Shown: positions 18,370 through 26,839 of the stretch, one piece after another | Numbering within the stretch: the first letter of the stretch is position 1 | How the letters are laid out: each line of letters begins with the position of its first letter | Source: Herbiconiux sp. A18JL235 | Lineage (GTDB): Bacteria > Actinomycetota > Actinomycetes > Actinomycetales > Microbacteriaceae | Assembly (NCBI RefSeq): GCF_040939305.1 | Contig: NZ_CP162511.1 | Location: 3,472,001 to 3,536,000, forward strand | DNA: 64,000 nt | Direction: 5' to 3' | Made by a program: the position numbers and the translations under genes | The notes under the pieces: generated by a model | Database searches by the model: none | Told to the model about the DNA's origin: nothing | The model's input: the letters and a program-made list of their open reading frames with translations, nothing else

Positions 18370-19155
18370 TCACCCGCCGGCCCCGAGCGACACCGGCGCC
18401 GTGGCGGGAAGTGTGCCGAGCGCGCCGGTGTAGCGCACGCTGAGGCGTGAGCGGAGCGCGTCGGAGCAGGCTCCGAAGCTCGCGCAGGTGGTCTCCCCCG
18501 CGGCGACCTCGGGGAGGAAACGGGCGATCGACACGGCCCCGTCGTCGCCCGAGGCCAGCGCCGCGAGCGCGATGAGCATCACCGCGTCATAACCCTCAAG
18601 CCCCGAGGCGGTCGAGACGAGGCCGGGGTCGGAACCGCGGAGGCGCTCCTCGAACTCCGCGTCGCCGATCTCGGTGCCCGGATGAAGACCGAGCACCGCG
18701 ACACCCGCGGCACTCCCCTCGTCTCCGGCAGCCGCGAGCGCGTCGTCGCTCAGCGCGCCGACGACGACGTCGGCTCCCCGGGCGGCGAGACCGGCGAGTG
18801 CGCCGGGGGCCGCGGTGTCGGCGTGGATGATGACGATGCGGGTTCCGGGCACACCACCGGCGGAGTGGATGTCGCGCGCCGCGAGCTCCATGCCGGCGAG
18901 CGCCGCGGCACCCACCGGGGCGTCGGCCCCCGTGAGCGGCACCAGCGCGCCGATCGTGAGCACCCCGTCGCCGGTGGGGATGGGCTGCCCCATGGTGGCG
19001 ACGGGTGCGGGGGTCGTCTCGTCCTCGACCGCCCCGGCGTCGCCCACGCATCCGGCGAGCATGAGCGCCAGGAGCGCGACGGCGGCCGAGGCGAGCGTCG
19101 TCGCGCTGCCGTCGGCTGGTCGGCGGCTCCGCCGGATCAGGGCTTCTCGGGTCAT
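18370..19155 (-). CDS. Half-size LivJ-like lipoprotein
   Basis: A 261-residue lipoprotein (lipobox Leu-Ala-Gly-Cys, Cys36). Residues 66-158 resemble LivJ residues 78-175 (LTIGALVPLTG against LKIGSILPTTG). Residues 166-206 resemble LivJ 332-372 (GLEGYDAVMLIALAAL against GAESYDAVNLMALAAV), and the Cys pair TTCASFGACSDAL is kept. About 155 central residues of LivJ, most of the second lobe, are missing, with the reading frame intact. It may be a ligand sensor or an accessory binding protein rather than a normal transporter subunit. It lies directly upstream of livJ on the same strand. Confidence 0.7.
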   Translation of the reverse strand: MTREALIRRSRRPADGSATTLASAAVALLALMLAGCVGDAGAVEDETTPAPVATMGQPIPTGDGVLTIGALVPLTGADAPVGAAALAGMELAARDIHSAGGVPGTRIVIIHADTAAPGALAGLAARGADVVVGALSDDALAAAGDEGSAAGVAVLGLHPGTEIGDAEFEERLRGSDPGLVSTASGLEGYDAVMLIALAALASGDDGAVSIARFLPEVAAGETTCASFGACSDALRSRLSVRYTGALGTLPATAPVSLGAGG

Positions 19156-19175
19156 GCTCGAATCAGCCTAATCGC

Positions 19176-20135
19176 TCAGATCGGTTGCTCCACGGCGTCG
19201 GGGCGCGAGGTGCGCGCGGCCCGCACCATGTCGATGACGAGCAGGACGACCGCGACCCAGACGACGCCGAAGCCGACCCAGCGCGCGACGGGCATCGGCT
19301 CCTGAAGCAGAAAGACGCCGATCGCGAACTGCAGCACCGGGGCGATGAACTGGGTGAGGCCCACGACCACGAGGGGAAGGCGTCTGGTGGCGGAGGCGAA
19401 CAGGAGCAGCGGAACCGCCGTGGCGACGCCTGAGGAGACCAGGACGGCCATGTGCAGCCACCCATGGGCGCCGAAGGCGAGCCCACCGACCTGGCCCACG
19501 ACGACGAGCACCACCACGGCCACCGGAGTGAGCCACGCGGTCTCGAGGGTGAGCCCGCTCACGGCGTCGATGCGGGGGCCCACGTGCTTCTTCACCAGCC
19601 CGTAGAGCCCGAACGAGCCCGCCAGCACGAGCGCGATCCACGGCACCGAGCCGTGTGCGACGGCCAGCACGAGAATGGCGACGACGCTCACCGATACGGC
19701 CGCCCACTGCAGCGGGCGCAGTCGCTCGCGCAGCACCACCACTCCGAGCAGCACCGTGACGATGGGGTTGATGAAGTAACCGAGAGAGCTCTCCACCACC
19801 TGGCCGCTCAGGGTGGCGAGGATGTAGGTCTGCCAGTTCACGTAGATCAGGGCGCCGGCGAGCCCCATCACGAGAAGGAGCCTCGGCTGCCGAACGATGC
19901 CCGCGAGGGTGCCCCACCCCCGGGTCACGGTGAGCAGCACGGCGCAGAAGACGAGGGAGAACAGGATGCGCCAGGCCACTACCTCGAAGGCCCCGGCGGG
20001 CCGCATGAGCAGGAAGTAGAGCGGGAACACTCCCCACAGTACGTAGGCGCCGAGAGCGTAGAGCAGCCCCGACCGGGCGCGTTCCGCATCCGTCCCGCCG
20101 ATCGAGAGACGGTCGGGCGGGGCGGGCTGGGTCAC
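19176..20135 (-). CDS. rarD: EamA-family transporter, RarD type
   Basis: A 319-residue protein with ten membrane segments in two EamA halves. The RarD motifs GAYVLWGVFPLYF and LIYVNWQTYILATLSGQVVE are present, the latter near residue 100. RarD proteins are drug/metabolite-superfamily exporters or permeases with poorly known substrates. The GTG start at 20135 sits 6 bases after TAGAGT on the minus strand, matching a leaderless message. It ends 20 bases before the LivJ-like lipoprotein gene, so read-through into it is possible. Confidence 0.85.
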   Translation of the reverse strand: MTQPAPPDRLSIGGTDAERARSGLLYALGAYVLWGVFPLYFLLMRPAGAFEVVAWRILFSLVFCAVLLTVTRGWGTLAGIVRQPRLLLVMGLAGALIYVNWQTYILATLSGQVVESSLGYFINPIVTVLLGVVVLRERLRPLQWAAVSVSVVAILVLAVAHGSVPWIALVLAGSFGLYGLVKKHVGPRIDAVSGLTLETAWLTPVAVVVLVVVGQVGGLAFGAHGWLHMAVLVSSGVATAVPLLLFASATRRLPLVVVGLTQFIAPVLQFAIGVFLLQEPMPVARWVGFGVVWVAVVLLVIDMVRAARTSRPDAVEQPI

Positions 20136-20141
20136 CGCGTC

Positions 20142-20147
20142 ACTCTA
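20142..20147 (-). promoter_or_regulatory. -10 box of rarD
   Basis: TAGAGT, then GACGCG, then the GTG start. No ribosome site is seen. Confidence 0.45.
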
Positions 20148-20214
20148 CTCCGCCGCGAACCCGCCGCCTCCGCCGCGCACACGCCGCCGGAATGCGTGTG
20201 CCCGCCGCAACGCA

Positions 20215-20250
20215 GAAGAACCCGGGCGGCCGAGGCCGTCCGGGTTCTTC
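20215..20250 (-). terminator. Terminator of groES
   Basis: GAAGAACCCGG pairs with CCGGGTTCTTC; the inner CGGC/GCCG lengthens the stem. It follows the groES stop by 18 bases, so groES is transcribed without groEL. Confidence 0.8.
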
Positions 20251-20267
20251 CTACGAGAGGTGGTGCG

Positions 20268-20564
20268 TCAGCGCACGACGACCGCGAGCACGTCGCGGGC
20301 CGAGAGCACGAGGAAGTCTTCCCCGCCGTACTTGACCTCGGTTCCGCCGTACTTGGAGTAGATGACCTTGTCGCCCACGGCGACGTCGAGCGGCACGCGG
20401 TTGCCGTTGTCGTCGATGCGGCCGGGGCCCACGGCCACGACCTCGCCCTCCTGGGGCTTCTCCTTGGCGGTGTCAGGGATGACGAGACCGGAAGCAGTGG
20501 TCTGCTCAGCTTCGACCTGCTTGATGACGATGCGATCCTCGAGCGGCTTGATGGAGACCGACAC
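20268..20564 (-). CDS. groES: Co-chaperonin GroES (Hsp10)
   Basis: A 98-residue GroES that caps the GroEL folding chamber. It has the N-terminal [11 protein letters not shown] motif, the mobile loop near residues 17-33 and the core [27 protein letters not shown]. The GTG start at 20564 follows AGAAGAGG. Two CIRCE elements upstream imply heat-shock control by HrcA. No groEL follows; a terminator closes the unit at 20215-20250, so the partner must be encoded elsewhere. Confidence 0.97.
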   Translation of the reverse strand: MSVSIKPLEDRIVIKQVEAEQTTASGLVIPDTAKEKPQEGEVVAVGPGRIDDNGNRVPLDVAVGDKVIYSKYGGTEVKYGGEDFLVLSARDVLAVVVR

Positions 20565-20601
20565 GGTTGACCTCTTCTTTCTCAGTTACAAAACGTCTGG
20601 G

Positions 20602-20628
20602 TTAGCACCCGCGATTGGAGAGTGCTAA
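20602..20628. promoter_or_regulatory. CIRCE element 1 (HrcA operator)
   Basis: TTAGCACCC-N9-GAGTGCTAA matches the CIRCE consensus TTAGCACTC-N9-GAGTGCTAA with one change in the left arm. It is 38 bases upstream of groES. Confidence 0.9.
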
Positions 20629-20647
20629 TGCGAGTTTAGAGGCACTG

Positions 20648-20674
20648 TTGGCACTCGCGCAACGTGAGTGCCAG
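20648..20674. promoter_or_regulatory. CIRCE element 2 (HrcA operator)
   Basis: TTGGCACTC-N9-GAGTGCCAG has perfect 8-base arms (TGGCACTC/GAGTGCCA). It is centred 46 bases from element 1 and ends 30 bases before the divergent methyltransferase gene, so both genes may respond to HrcA. Confidence 0.8.
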
Positions 20675-20692
20675 ACAATCGACGTGCCTTGA

Positions 20693-20698
20693 TACGGT
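20693..20698 (+). promoter_or_regulatory. -10 box of the methyltransferase gene
   Basis: TACGGT, then 6 bases, then ATG 20705. This is a leaderless arrangement directly beside CIRCE element 2. Confidence 0.45.
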
Positions 20699-20704
20699 TG
20701 CCGG

Positions 20705-21901
20705 ATGGACACGGCGGAGCTCGCACGGCTGCTCACCCCCGACGGGCTGAGGCTGCTCGACTCCCTTCCCGGCTACACCGTGGGAGGCGGCTCCGCGCAG
20801 GTCTCCGCCCTCCGGAAGGCGGGTCATCCGCCCGAGCTGGTGGCTGCGGTGCTCACCCAGTCGCGGTTGCGCGAGAAGGCTGCGGCGAAGTTCGGGCCGT
20901 TCGCCCACCGCCTGCTCTACACCCCGGCCGGGCTCGAGCAGGCGACTCGACTGCGGGTCGCCGCTGTGCACGCGGGCCGGTACCGGGATGCCGGGCTCAC
21001 GAGGGTGGCCGACCTCGGCTGCGGCCTCGGAACCGATGCCCTGGCGCTCGCGGCCCTCGGCATCTCGGTGACGGGTGTCGAACGCGACGAGGTCACCGCA
21101 GCATTGGCGAGCTACAACCTCGCCGCCTTCGAGGGCACCGAGGTGGTGCTCGGAGACGCCGAGACCACCGACCTCACGGGCTTCGACGGCGTCTACCTCG
21201 ACCCGGCCCGTCGCACCTCGGGCACCTCGAACACGAGCCGCATCACCCGGCCCGACGACTATTCCCCCTCGCTCGAGTTCGCTTTCTCCCTCGCCGAGCG
21301 CCTCCCCACCGGTGTGAAGCTCGGCCCCGGTCTCGATCGGGGGCTCATCCCCGCGACCGCGGAGGCGCAGTGGGTGTCGGTCGACGGCCAGCTCGTCGAG
21401 ATGGGTCTGTGGTTCGGCGCTCTGGCCCGCGACGAGGTGCGGCGCTCCGCCCTCGTGCTCTCCGCCGACGGCGCCGCGGAGCTCTCCGCGCCGGCCGACA
21501 GCCCCGACGCCGAGGTTCGCGAACTCGGTTCCCACCTCTACGAGCCCGACGGTGCGCTCATCCGGGCGCGCCTGCTCGGCGAACTCGCCGAGCGTCTGGG
21601 CGCGGGAATGCTCTCACCGGGAATCGCCTACCTCACGGGCGACGAGCTCGTGCCGACCCCCTTCGCGACGGCGTTCCGAGTGCTCGAGGTGCTTCCCGCC
21701 TCCGAGGCGGCGCTCAAGAAGGAGCTGAAGAAGCGCGACATCGGCACCCTCGAGATCAAGAAGCGCGGAACCGACGTCGACCCCGCGGCGTTGCGCCGCC
21801 GTCTCGCCCTCAAGGGCTCGATGTCGGCCACAGTGGTGCTCACGCGTCTGGAGGGCGCCCACCGCGCCCTGTTGGTCGAACGGATACCGACCACCCCGTG
21901 A
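20705..21901 (+). CDS. Class I SAM-dependent methyltransferase with THUMP-like C-terminus
   Basis: A 398-residue protein. Residues 95-200 form a Rossmann methyltransferase domain with motif I VADLGCGLGTDALALAALG and the acidic VYLDPARR motif that follows the SAM pocket. The C-terminal 80 residues (EIKKRGTDVDPAALRRRLALKG) match the THUMP-like domain found in this family. RNA is the likely substrate, but the target is unknown. It faces away from groES across two CIRCE sites, hinting at heat-shock linkage. A long hairpin follows the stop codon. Confidence 0.85.
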   Translation: MDTAELARLLTPDGLRLLDSLPGYTVGGGSAQVSALRKAGHPPELVAAVLTQSRLREKAAAKFGPFAHRLLYTPAGLEQATRLRVAAVHAGRYRDAGLTRVADLGCGLGTDALALAALGISVTGVERDEVTAALASYNLAAFEGTEVVLGDAETTDLTGFDGVYLDPARRTSGTSNTSRITRPDDYSPSLEFAFSLAERLPTGVKLGPGLDRGLIPATAEAQWVSVDGQLVEMGLWFGALARDEVRRSALVLSADGAAELSAPADSPDAEVRELGSHLYEPDGALIRARLLGELAERLGAGMLSPGIAYLTGDELVPTPFATAFRVLEVLPASEAALKKELKKRDIGTLEIKKRGTDVDPAALRRRLALKGSMSATVVLTRLEGAHRALLVERIPTTP

Positions 21902-21908
21902 CGACGAA

Positions 21909-21949
21909 GGCCGCCGGCGCGGATGGCGCGCATCCGTTCGCCGACGGCC
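21909..21949. terminator. Two-way terminator hairpin
   Basis: GGCCG-CGGCG-CGGATG on the left pairs with CATCCG-CGCCG-CGGCC on the right, with one mismatch and a 2-base bulge, around a GCGCG loop. It lies between convergent genes. Confidence 0.7.
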
Positions 21950-21965
21950 CGAAGCCGCGCTGCGC

Positions 21966-22475
21966 TCAGTAGCTGTAGTAGGTGCCCGTTCCCGCTACCG
22001 CGAAGATGAAGATGAAGAACACGATGTAGGCGATGACCGCCAGCAGACCGAGGCCGGTGAACACGTACGACAGGATGAGGCCTGCCTTCGCGAGGCCACG
22101 GCCCGACTCGCCCGTGCGGTCGATCTGCTTGAGGGCGATGTGCCCCGTCACGATTCCCGCGACGGAGAACAGGAACGCCAGGATGATCGTGACGATCGCC
22201 AGGGTGTTGGTGGGCGGGGCCGCGGGAGCCTGGTAGCCGTAGTACGGCTGCTGGGCGGGGGGCTGCTGTCCGTAACCGCCTCCCTGAGGGGGCTGCTGCC
22301 CGTACCCGGGGTGCTGCGCCGGGGCCGACTGCGGCGGCGCGGTCTGCGGCTGGTAGGCCGGAGCCGGCGGCGGCGTGTACGACGGCGCCGGAGGCTGCTG
22401 GTAACCGCCAGGCGGCGGCACCGGGGGGACCGGCGGCTCTCCGCCGGTCGGAGTGGTGTTGTTCGAGTCGCTCAC
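21966..22475 (-). CDS. DUF4190 membrane protein with Pro-rich N-terminus
   Basis: A 169-residue protein. Residues 1-88 are rich in Pro, Gln, Gly and Tyr (repeats of GYGQQPP and PAPSYTPPP) and are probably disordered in the cytoplasm. Residues 90-165 form the DUF4190 unit: two membrane helices linked by GHIALKQIDRTGESGRGLAKAG. The function is unknown. The GTG start is preceded by AAGGG. It is a tandem relative of the next gene, which has the same membrane unit but a short head. Confidence 0.75.
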   Translation of the reverse strand: MSDSNNTTPTGGEPPVPPVPPPGGYQQPPAPSYTPPPAPAYQPQTAPPQSAPAQHPGYGQQPPQGGGYGQQPPAQQPYYGYQAPAAPPTNTLAIVTIILAFLFSVAGIVTGHIALKQIDRTGESGRGLAKAGLILSYVFTGLGLLAVIAYIVFFIFIFAVAGTGTYYSY

Positions 22476-22537
22476 GGGACTGCCCTTCTGCGTCGACGGC
22501 CATGCGGCGGTTGCCGGCCGGCCCGGTTAACAGATTA

Positions 22538-22567
22538 GGCGCAGGCGGCGTCTCCGCCACCTGCGCC
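22538..22567 (-). terminator. Terminator of the second DUF4190 gene
   Basis: GGCGCAGG-C-GGCG-TCTC-CGCC-A-CCTGCGCC is a 12-base-pair stem with one mismatch and a 4-base loop, 7 bases after the stop codon at 22575. Confidence 0.8.
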
Positions 22568-22574
22568 CATCCGA

Positions 22575-22853
22575 TCAGTACGTGGTGATCGTCGTGCTCG
22601 CCGCACCTGCTACGACGATCGCGATGATGATGATGATCCAGATGACGATCCAGGCGGCACCGATGATGATGCCGGCGATCGCCAGGCCACGACCCGACTC
22701 GCCCGTCTTCTTGATCTGGCTCAGGCCGATCGCGCCGAGGATGATCGCGATCACGTTGAAGCCCAGGATCGCGGTCACGAGCGAGACGATGGCGAGGACG
22801 TTGGTCTTCGGGCCGGTCGCCGCGGGGGTGTAGCCGGGGTTCGGTTGAGTCAC
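22575..22853 (-). CDS. Small DUF4190 membrane protein
   Basis: A 92-residue protein with two membrane helices joined by AIGLSQIKKTGESGRGLAIAG, the DUF4190 core. It lacks the long Pro-rich head of its neighbour at 21966 and probably arose by duplication. It starts at GTG 22853 behind GGAG and has its own terminator. The function is unknown. Confidence 0.72.
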   Translation of the reverse strand: MTQPNPGYTPAATGPKTNVLAIVSLVTAILGFNVIAIILGAIGLSQIKKTGESGRGLAIAGIIIGAAWIVIWIIIIIAIVVAGAASTTITTY

Positions 22854-22960
22854 TGTGGGGCTCCAAGGTCGAGGGAAACGCGTTGACCGACCTATCGTGG
22901 CAGCACCGTTCTGACACTGTCAACGGCTGCGTAACACTTCCGCCTGGGAAGTACAACCGG

Positions 22961-24526
22961 TCAGTCCTGTGAGTGCGCCCTGTCGACCTGGATCTCGGTC
23001 ACCGGCAACGTCGAGTCGGCGCCGAAGCCGAGAGTCGACGGGGCGTGGCCGGCGGCGATGAGCTGCGCCCCGAGCGCCGCGATCATCGCTCCGTTGTCGG
23101 TGCACAGCGACAGTGGGGGGATGCGGAGGCTCACGCCCTGCGCAGCGGCCCGCGCCGCCGCCTCCTCGCGCACGCGCGCGTTCGCGACCACCCCGCCGCC
23201 GAGGAGGAGCCGGGGGATGCCGAGGTCGGCCGAGGCCCGGAACGCCTTCGTGAGCAGCACGTCGACGACCGCCTCGCGGAAGCTGGCCGCCACGTCGGCG
23301 ACCGGCACGGCCTCCCCCGCGTCCTGCGCTCGTTCCACCCAGCGCGCCACCGCGGTCTTGAGGCCCGAGAACGAGAAGTCGTAACGGTGGGCATCGAGGT
23401 CTTTCGCGTGCATCAGCCCGCGCGGGAAGTGGATGGCCTTGGGGTCGCCCCCGACCGCCGCCTTGTCGATCTGCGGCCCGCCCGGGTAAGGAAGACCGAG
23501 GATGCGCGCCACCTTGTCGAAGGCCTCTCCCGCCGCGTCGTCGATGGTCTCGCCGAGCAGCTCGACGTCGTCGACGAGATCGCGCACGACGAGCAGTGAG
23601 GTGTGCCCGCCCGAGACGAGCAGCGCGATGGTGGGGTACTCGATCGGTTCGTCGGCCAGCACGTCGGCGCCGACGTGCCCCACGAGGTGGTTGACGGCGT
23701 ACAGCGGCTTACCGGTGGCGACCGCGAGCGCCTTCGCGGCGCCCACCCCCACCATCAGCGCGCCGGCGAGGCCGGGCCCGCTGGTCACCGCGATGGCGTC
23801 GATCTCGGCGATGCCGAGACCGGCCTCGGCGAGCGCGGCGTCGAGGGTGGGGGTCATCGCCTCGAGGTGGGCTCGCGCCGCGACCTCGGGGACGACGCCG
23901 CCGTAGCGCGCGTGCTCGTCCATCGAGGAGGCGATCACGTTGGCGAGCAGGGTGCTGCCGCGCACGATGCCGACACCGGTCTCGTCGCACGAGGTCTCGA
24001 TGCCGAGCACCACCGGCTCGCGGAGCAGCTGGTCGTCGAGCTCGGCCTTCATCACGATCGCATCGACTCCGTCGGGCTGGTAGTAGTTCGGCCGCACCGC
24101 GATGTCGCTGAAGCCGAGCGAGAGGTACAGCCCGTGGGCCACCGGGTTGTCGGCGCGCACCTCGAGGAAGACGCTCTGCGCCCCGCGCCGCCTGGCCTCC
24201 CGCAGAAGACCAGCCATCAGCCGCCTCCCGAGCCCGCGGCCCCTAGCGTGCTCGGCCACGGCGATGGTCTGGATGTCGGCGTCGGTTCCCCCTCGGGGTG
24301 CCAGCAGCCCGGCGTAGCCGAGCAGCGCGCCCCCCTCGTCGATCGCCACCAGGTAGTGCCCGTGCACGCTGTCGATCTCGCGCGCCATCGAGTCGCTCGA
24401 CCAGGCGTCGCTCTCGAAGGAGCGACGCTCGAGCAGCATCACGGCGTCGAGGTCGTCGAGCGTGGCGCGACGCAGGGCGACCGCGCCCGAGCCGGTACCC
24501 GTGTCCGTGGCGTCGGCGGCGCCCAT
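22961..24526 (-). CDS. tsaD: RimI-TsaD fusion: ribosomal-protein N-acetyltransferase joined to t6A synthase subunit
   Basis: A 521-residue two-domain protein. Residues 15-162 are a GNAT acetyltransferase of RimI type (acetyl-CoA motif [31 protein letters not shown]). Residues 171-521 are TsaD, which transfers threonylcarbamoyl to A37 of tRNAs. TsaD metal-ligand motifs are present (NHLVGH and LCTDNGAM), as is [13 protein letters not shown] at the start of the domain. The linker is only about 8 residues. The ATG at 24526 shares one base with the tsaB stop (TGATG). RimI and TsaD are usually separate neighbours; here they are one frame. Confidence 0.93.
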   Translation of the reverse strand: MGAADATDTGTGSGAVALRRATLDDLDAVMLLERRSFESDAWSSDSMAREIDSVHGHYLVAIDEGGALLGYAGLLAPRGGTDADIQTIAVAEHARGRGLGRRLMAGLLREARRRGAQSVFLEVRADNPVAHGLYLSLGFSDIAVRPNYYQPDGVDAIVMKAELDDQLLREPVVLGIETSCDETGVGIVRGSTLLANVIASSMDEHARYGGVVPEVAARAHLEAMTPTLDAALAEAGLGIAEIDAIAVTSGPGLAGALMVGVGAAKALAVATGKPLYAVNHLVGHVGADVLADEPIEYPTIALLVSGGHTSLLVVRDLVDDVELLGETIDDAAGEAFDKVARILGLPYPGGPQIDKAAVGGDPKAIHFPRGLMHAKDLDAHRYDFSFSGLKTAVARWVERAQDAGEAVPVADVAASFREAVVDVLLTKAFRASADLGIPRLLLGGGVVANARVREEAAARAAAQGVSLRIPPLSLCTDNGAMIAALGAQLIAAGHAPSTLGFGADSTLPVTEIQVDRAHSQD

Positions 24527-25134
24527 CACGACACCCTCTTGCGCGGGCCGGGCATCGTGACGTCGGGTGAGCGCAGATAGAGCGGTTCGGTGAACTCGGC
24601 GGCGTCGCCGCGCTCGAACGACGGCCGGACGGATCGGGCGAGTGCTCCCGCGCTCACCTGCGTGGCATCGATGCGGCTGAACTCCGGGTAGGGCAGCTCG
24701 TCGGGCTTGCACAGGCCGGGCCCATCGGTGCGAGCCGGGCCCGCCTCGCCGATGTCGTAACTCGACCAGTAGAGCTCGCGACGGCGCGCATCCGTCACCA
24801 CCAGCACCGGCCCGCGGGCTCCCGATTCCCATTCCTCGAGGGCGACGGCGTCGTGGCTCACCGCGGGCACGAGCGGCAGTGAGCGCGCCCAGGCGAAGCT
24901 GCGCGCGGCGGCGATGCCGACCCGGAGACCGGTGAAGGGCCCGGGGCCCATTCCCGCGACCACCGCCGCGAGCGCGGAGGGGTCGACGGCGGCGTCGGCG
25001 AGGGTGCCGGCGATGAGCTCGCCGATCACCTCGGCGTGGCGCATCGTGTCTTCGGTCGACCGCTCGGCCAGCACGAGGTCTCCCGAGACGACGGCGACCG
25101 AGGTGCCGGCGGAGGTGTCGATGGCGAGGAGCAC
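24526..25134 (-). CDS. tsaB: tRNA threonylcarbamoyladenosine biosynthesis protein TsaB
   Basis: A 202-residue member of the ASKHA fold; it dimerises with TsaD and is needed for t6A37 formation. Landmarks are [15 protein letters not shown] at the N-terminus, [10 protein letters not shown] and [18 protein letters not shown]. It starts at GTG 25134. TAGTCT on the minus strand lies 6 bases before that codon, so tsaB may also be expressed from its own leaderless promoter within the operon. The 53-base gap after tsaE agrees with this. Confidence 0.93.
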   Translation of the reverse strand: MLLAIDTSAGTSVAVVSGDLVLAERSTEDTMRHAEVIGELIAGTLADAAVDPSALAAVVAGMGPGPFTGLRVGIAAARSFAWARSLPLVPAVSHDAVALEEWESGARGPVLVVTDARRRELYWSSYDIGEAGPARTDGPGLCKPDELPYPEFSRIDATQVSAGALARSVRPSFERGDAAEFTEPLYLRSPDVTMPGPRKRVS

Positions 25135-25140
25135 AGAACG

Positions 25141-25146
25141 AGACTA
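25141..25146 (-). promoter_or_regulatory. -10 box inside the operon, before tsaB
   Basis: TAGTCT-CGTTCT-GTG: hexamer, 6 bases, then start codon. Confidence 0.4.
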
Positions 25147-25187
25147 CGCGACCTCGCCCGCGCCGCCGTCAGTGCGGCCGCACAGGT

Positions 25188-25724
25188 TCAGTTCCAGCGC
25201 GGGCCGGTGCCCTCGAGCCGCACCTGGCGGGGCTCGACCGGGGCGTCGTCGGTGTCGATCGCCTCCGTTCCACCGCCGTGCGGGCGGTTGATCTCGATCG
25301 ACAGCGCGGAGTCGGTGAGCGCCTCGACGAGACCGCGCCCCCACTCCACCACGACGACCGAGCGGGCGAAGTCGATGTCGAGATCGTCGAGTTCGAGGGC
25401 ATTGGCGAGCCGGTAGGCGTCGACGTGCACGAGGGCCGGGCCGCCGACGAGGGAAGGATGGGTGCGCGCCAGCACGAAGGTGGGGCTGGTGACGGGCCCA
25501 CGGACGCCGAGCCCCTCGCCGAGGCCGCGGGTGAAGGTGGTCTTGCCCGCCCCGAGGTCGCCCGTCAGCACCACCACGTCGCCCGCGCCGAGCACGGCCG
25601 CGACGCGGAGGCCCAGGGCGTGCATCCCAGCGGGGTCGGCGACGGTGACGGAGCGAGGCAGGCCGCGCGGGCCGTCGGCGTCTGCCGCGCCCGTCGCGAT
25701 CGGGCTCTCGTCGGCGCCCGTCAT
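25188..25724 (-). CDS. tsaE: tRNA threonylcarbamoyladenosine biosynthesis ATPase TsaE
   Basis: A 178-residue P-loop ATPase that drives turnover of the TsaB-TsaD complex. Walker A is GDLGAGKTTFTRGL at residues 55-68, followed by VTSPTFVLA and HVDAYRL, then VVVEWGRGL. A 30-residue acidic N-terminal tail is extra. The ATG overlaps the stop of the upstream alanine racemase (ATGA), so the longer open frame reading into the racemase is not used. Confidence 0.92.
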   Translation of the reverse strand: MTGADESPIATGAADADGPRGLPRSVTVADPAGMHALGLRVAAVLGAGDVVVLTGDLGAGKTTFTRGLGEGLGVRGPVTSPTFVLARTHPSLVGGPALVHVDAYRLANALELDDLDIDFARSVVVVEWGRGLVEALTDSALSIEINRPHGGGTEAIDTDDAPVEPRQVRLEGTGPRWN

Positions 25725-26839
25725 CGCTCGCCCCGGTAGACGCGGCGCACCCGCGGCCCCACGCGCGCGACGATCTCGTCGCCGATGGTGTCGGCGAAGC
25801 CGGCCCACTCCTCGGCGGTGGGCTCGCCACGGTGACCGGGCCCGAACACCAGCACCTCGTCGCCCACGGCGACCGGATGGTCGCCCAGATCGACCACGAA
25901 CTGGTCCATCGCGATGCGGCCGGCGATCGGATGGCGGCGGCCGCCGATCCACACCTCGGCCCGGCCGGAGGCGATGCGCGGGATGCCATCGGCGTAGCCG
26001 AGCGGCACGAGGGCGAGGGTGGTCTCGCGCTCGGTACGGTAGGTGAGACCGTAGGAGATGCCGTGGCCCGCGGCGACCCGCTTCACCGAGACGACGGGAG
26101 CGCGCAGGGTCATCACGCCCTCGAGGCCGAGCTCGCGACCGTTCTGGTCGTCGAAGGGTGAGATGCCGTAGGCGGCGATGCCGAAGCGCACGAGGTCGAG
26201 CCTCGCCTCGGGCTCGCGGATGCCCGCCGAGCTCGCCGCCAGGTGCAGCCGCTCGAAGCGGGCACCGAGCGACTCGGCGACCTCGACGGCGCGGCGCAGC
26301 TTCGCCAGGGCGACGGCGTCGTCGGCGGGCGAGGCGTCGGCGAGGTGCGACCAGGCGGCGTGCAAGCGCACGGCACCCGCTCGGTCGTGCGCGATCGCCG
26401 ACTCGACCAGCGAGGGCCAGTCGGCCTCGGTCGCGCCGTTCCGGCTCAGCCCGGTGTCGACCTTGAGGTGCACCCGCGGCGCCTTCGACGCCCGGGCGGC
26501 GGCGATGGCGTCGAGCTGCCACACCGCCGAGATGCCGAGGTCGATGTCGGCCTCGGCCGCCTCGCCGAACAGCGCGTCGGGGTCGTGCATCCAGGCGAAG
26601 ATCGGCGCGGTGATGCCCGCCTCACGCAAGGTGAGGGCGGCGGGGATGTCGAGTACCGCCAGCGAGCGGGCACCGGACTCGAGCGCAGCGCGGGCGACGG
26701 GCACCATGCCGTGCCCGTAGGCGTCCGCCTTCACCGCGAGCATGGTCTCGGCGGGGCTCGCCAGCGCGGCGAGCGTCGCCACGTTGCGGCGGAAGGCGTC
26801 GAGGTCGATCACGGCCTCGCGCTCGGGGGCCGGGCTCAT
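25721..26839 (-). CDS. alr: Alanine racemase (second copy)
   Basis: A 372-residue PLP enzyme that interconverts L- and D-alanine for peptidoglycan. The PLP lysine lies in AVKADAYGHG, the carbamate region in KVDTGLSRNG, the catalytic tyrosine in ISYGLTY, and the substrate Met in GRIAMDQFVVDLG. All active residues are kept. It overlaps the first racemase gene by 4 bases upstream and tsaE by 4 bases downstream. It is only moderately similar to its neighbour, so this looks like an old duplication or a paralogue with changed specificity. Confidence 0.9.
   Translation of the reverse strand: MSPAPEREAVIDLDAFRRNVATLAALASPAETMLAVKADAYGHGMVPVARAALESGARSLAVLDIPAALTLREAGITAPIFAWMHDPDALFGEAAEADIDLGISAVWQLDAIAAARASKAPRVHLKVDTGLSRNGATEADWPSLVESAIAHDRAGAVRLHAAWSHLADASPADDAVALAKLRRAVEVAESLGARFERLHLAASSAGIREPEARLDLVRFGIAAYGISPFDDQNGRELGLEGVMTLRAPVVSVKRVAAGHGISYGLTYRTERETTLALVPLGYADGIPRIASGRAEVWIGGRRHPIAGRIAMDQFVVDLGDHPVAVGDEVLVFGPGHRGEPTAEEWAGFADTIGDEIVARVGPRVRRVYRGER

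Noticed and set aside
24527..24832. N-terminal extension of the RimI-TsaD frame
   Set aside because: It overlaps tsaB in another frame; the ATG coupled to the tsaB stop is better.
25725..26522. Extension of tsaE into the alr gene
   Set aside because: Arg-rich translation that only mirrors alr in another frame; the ATGA overlap marks the real start.
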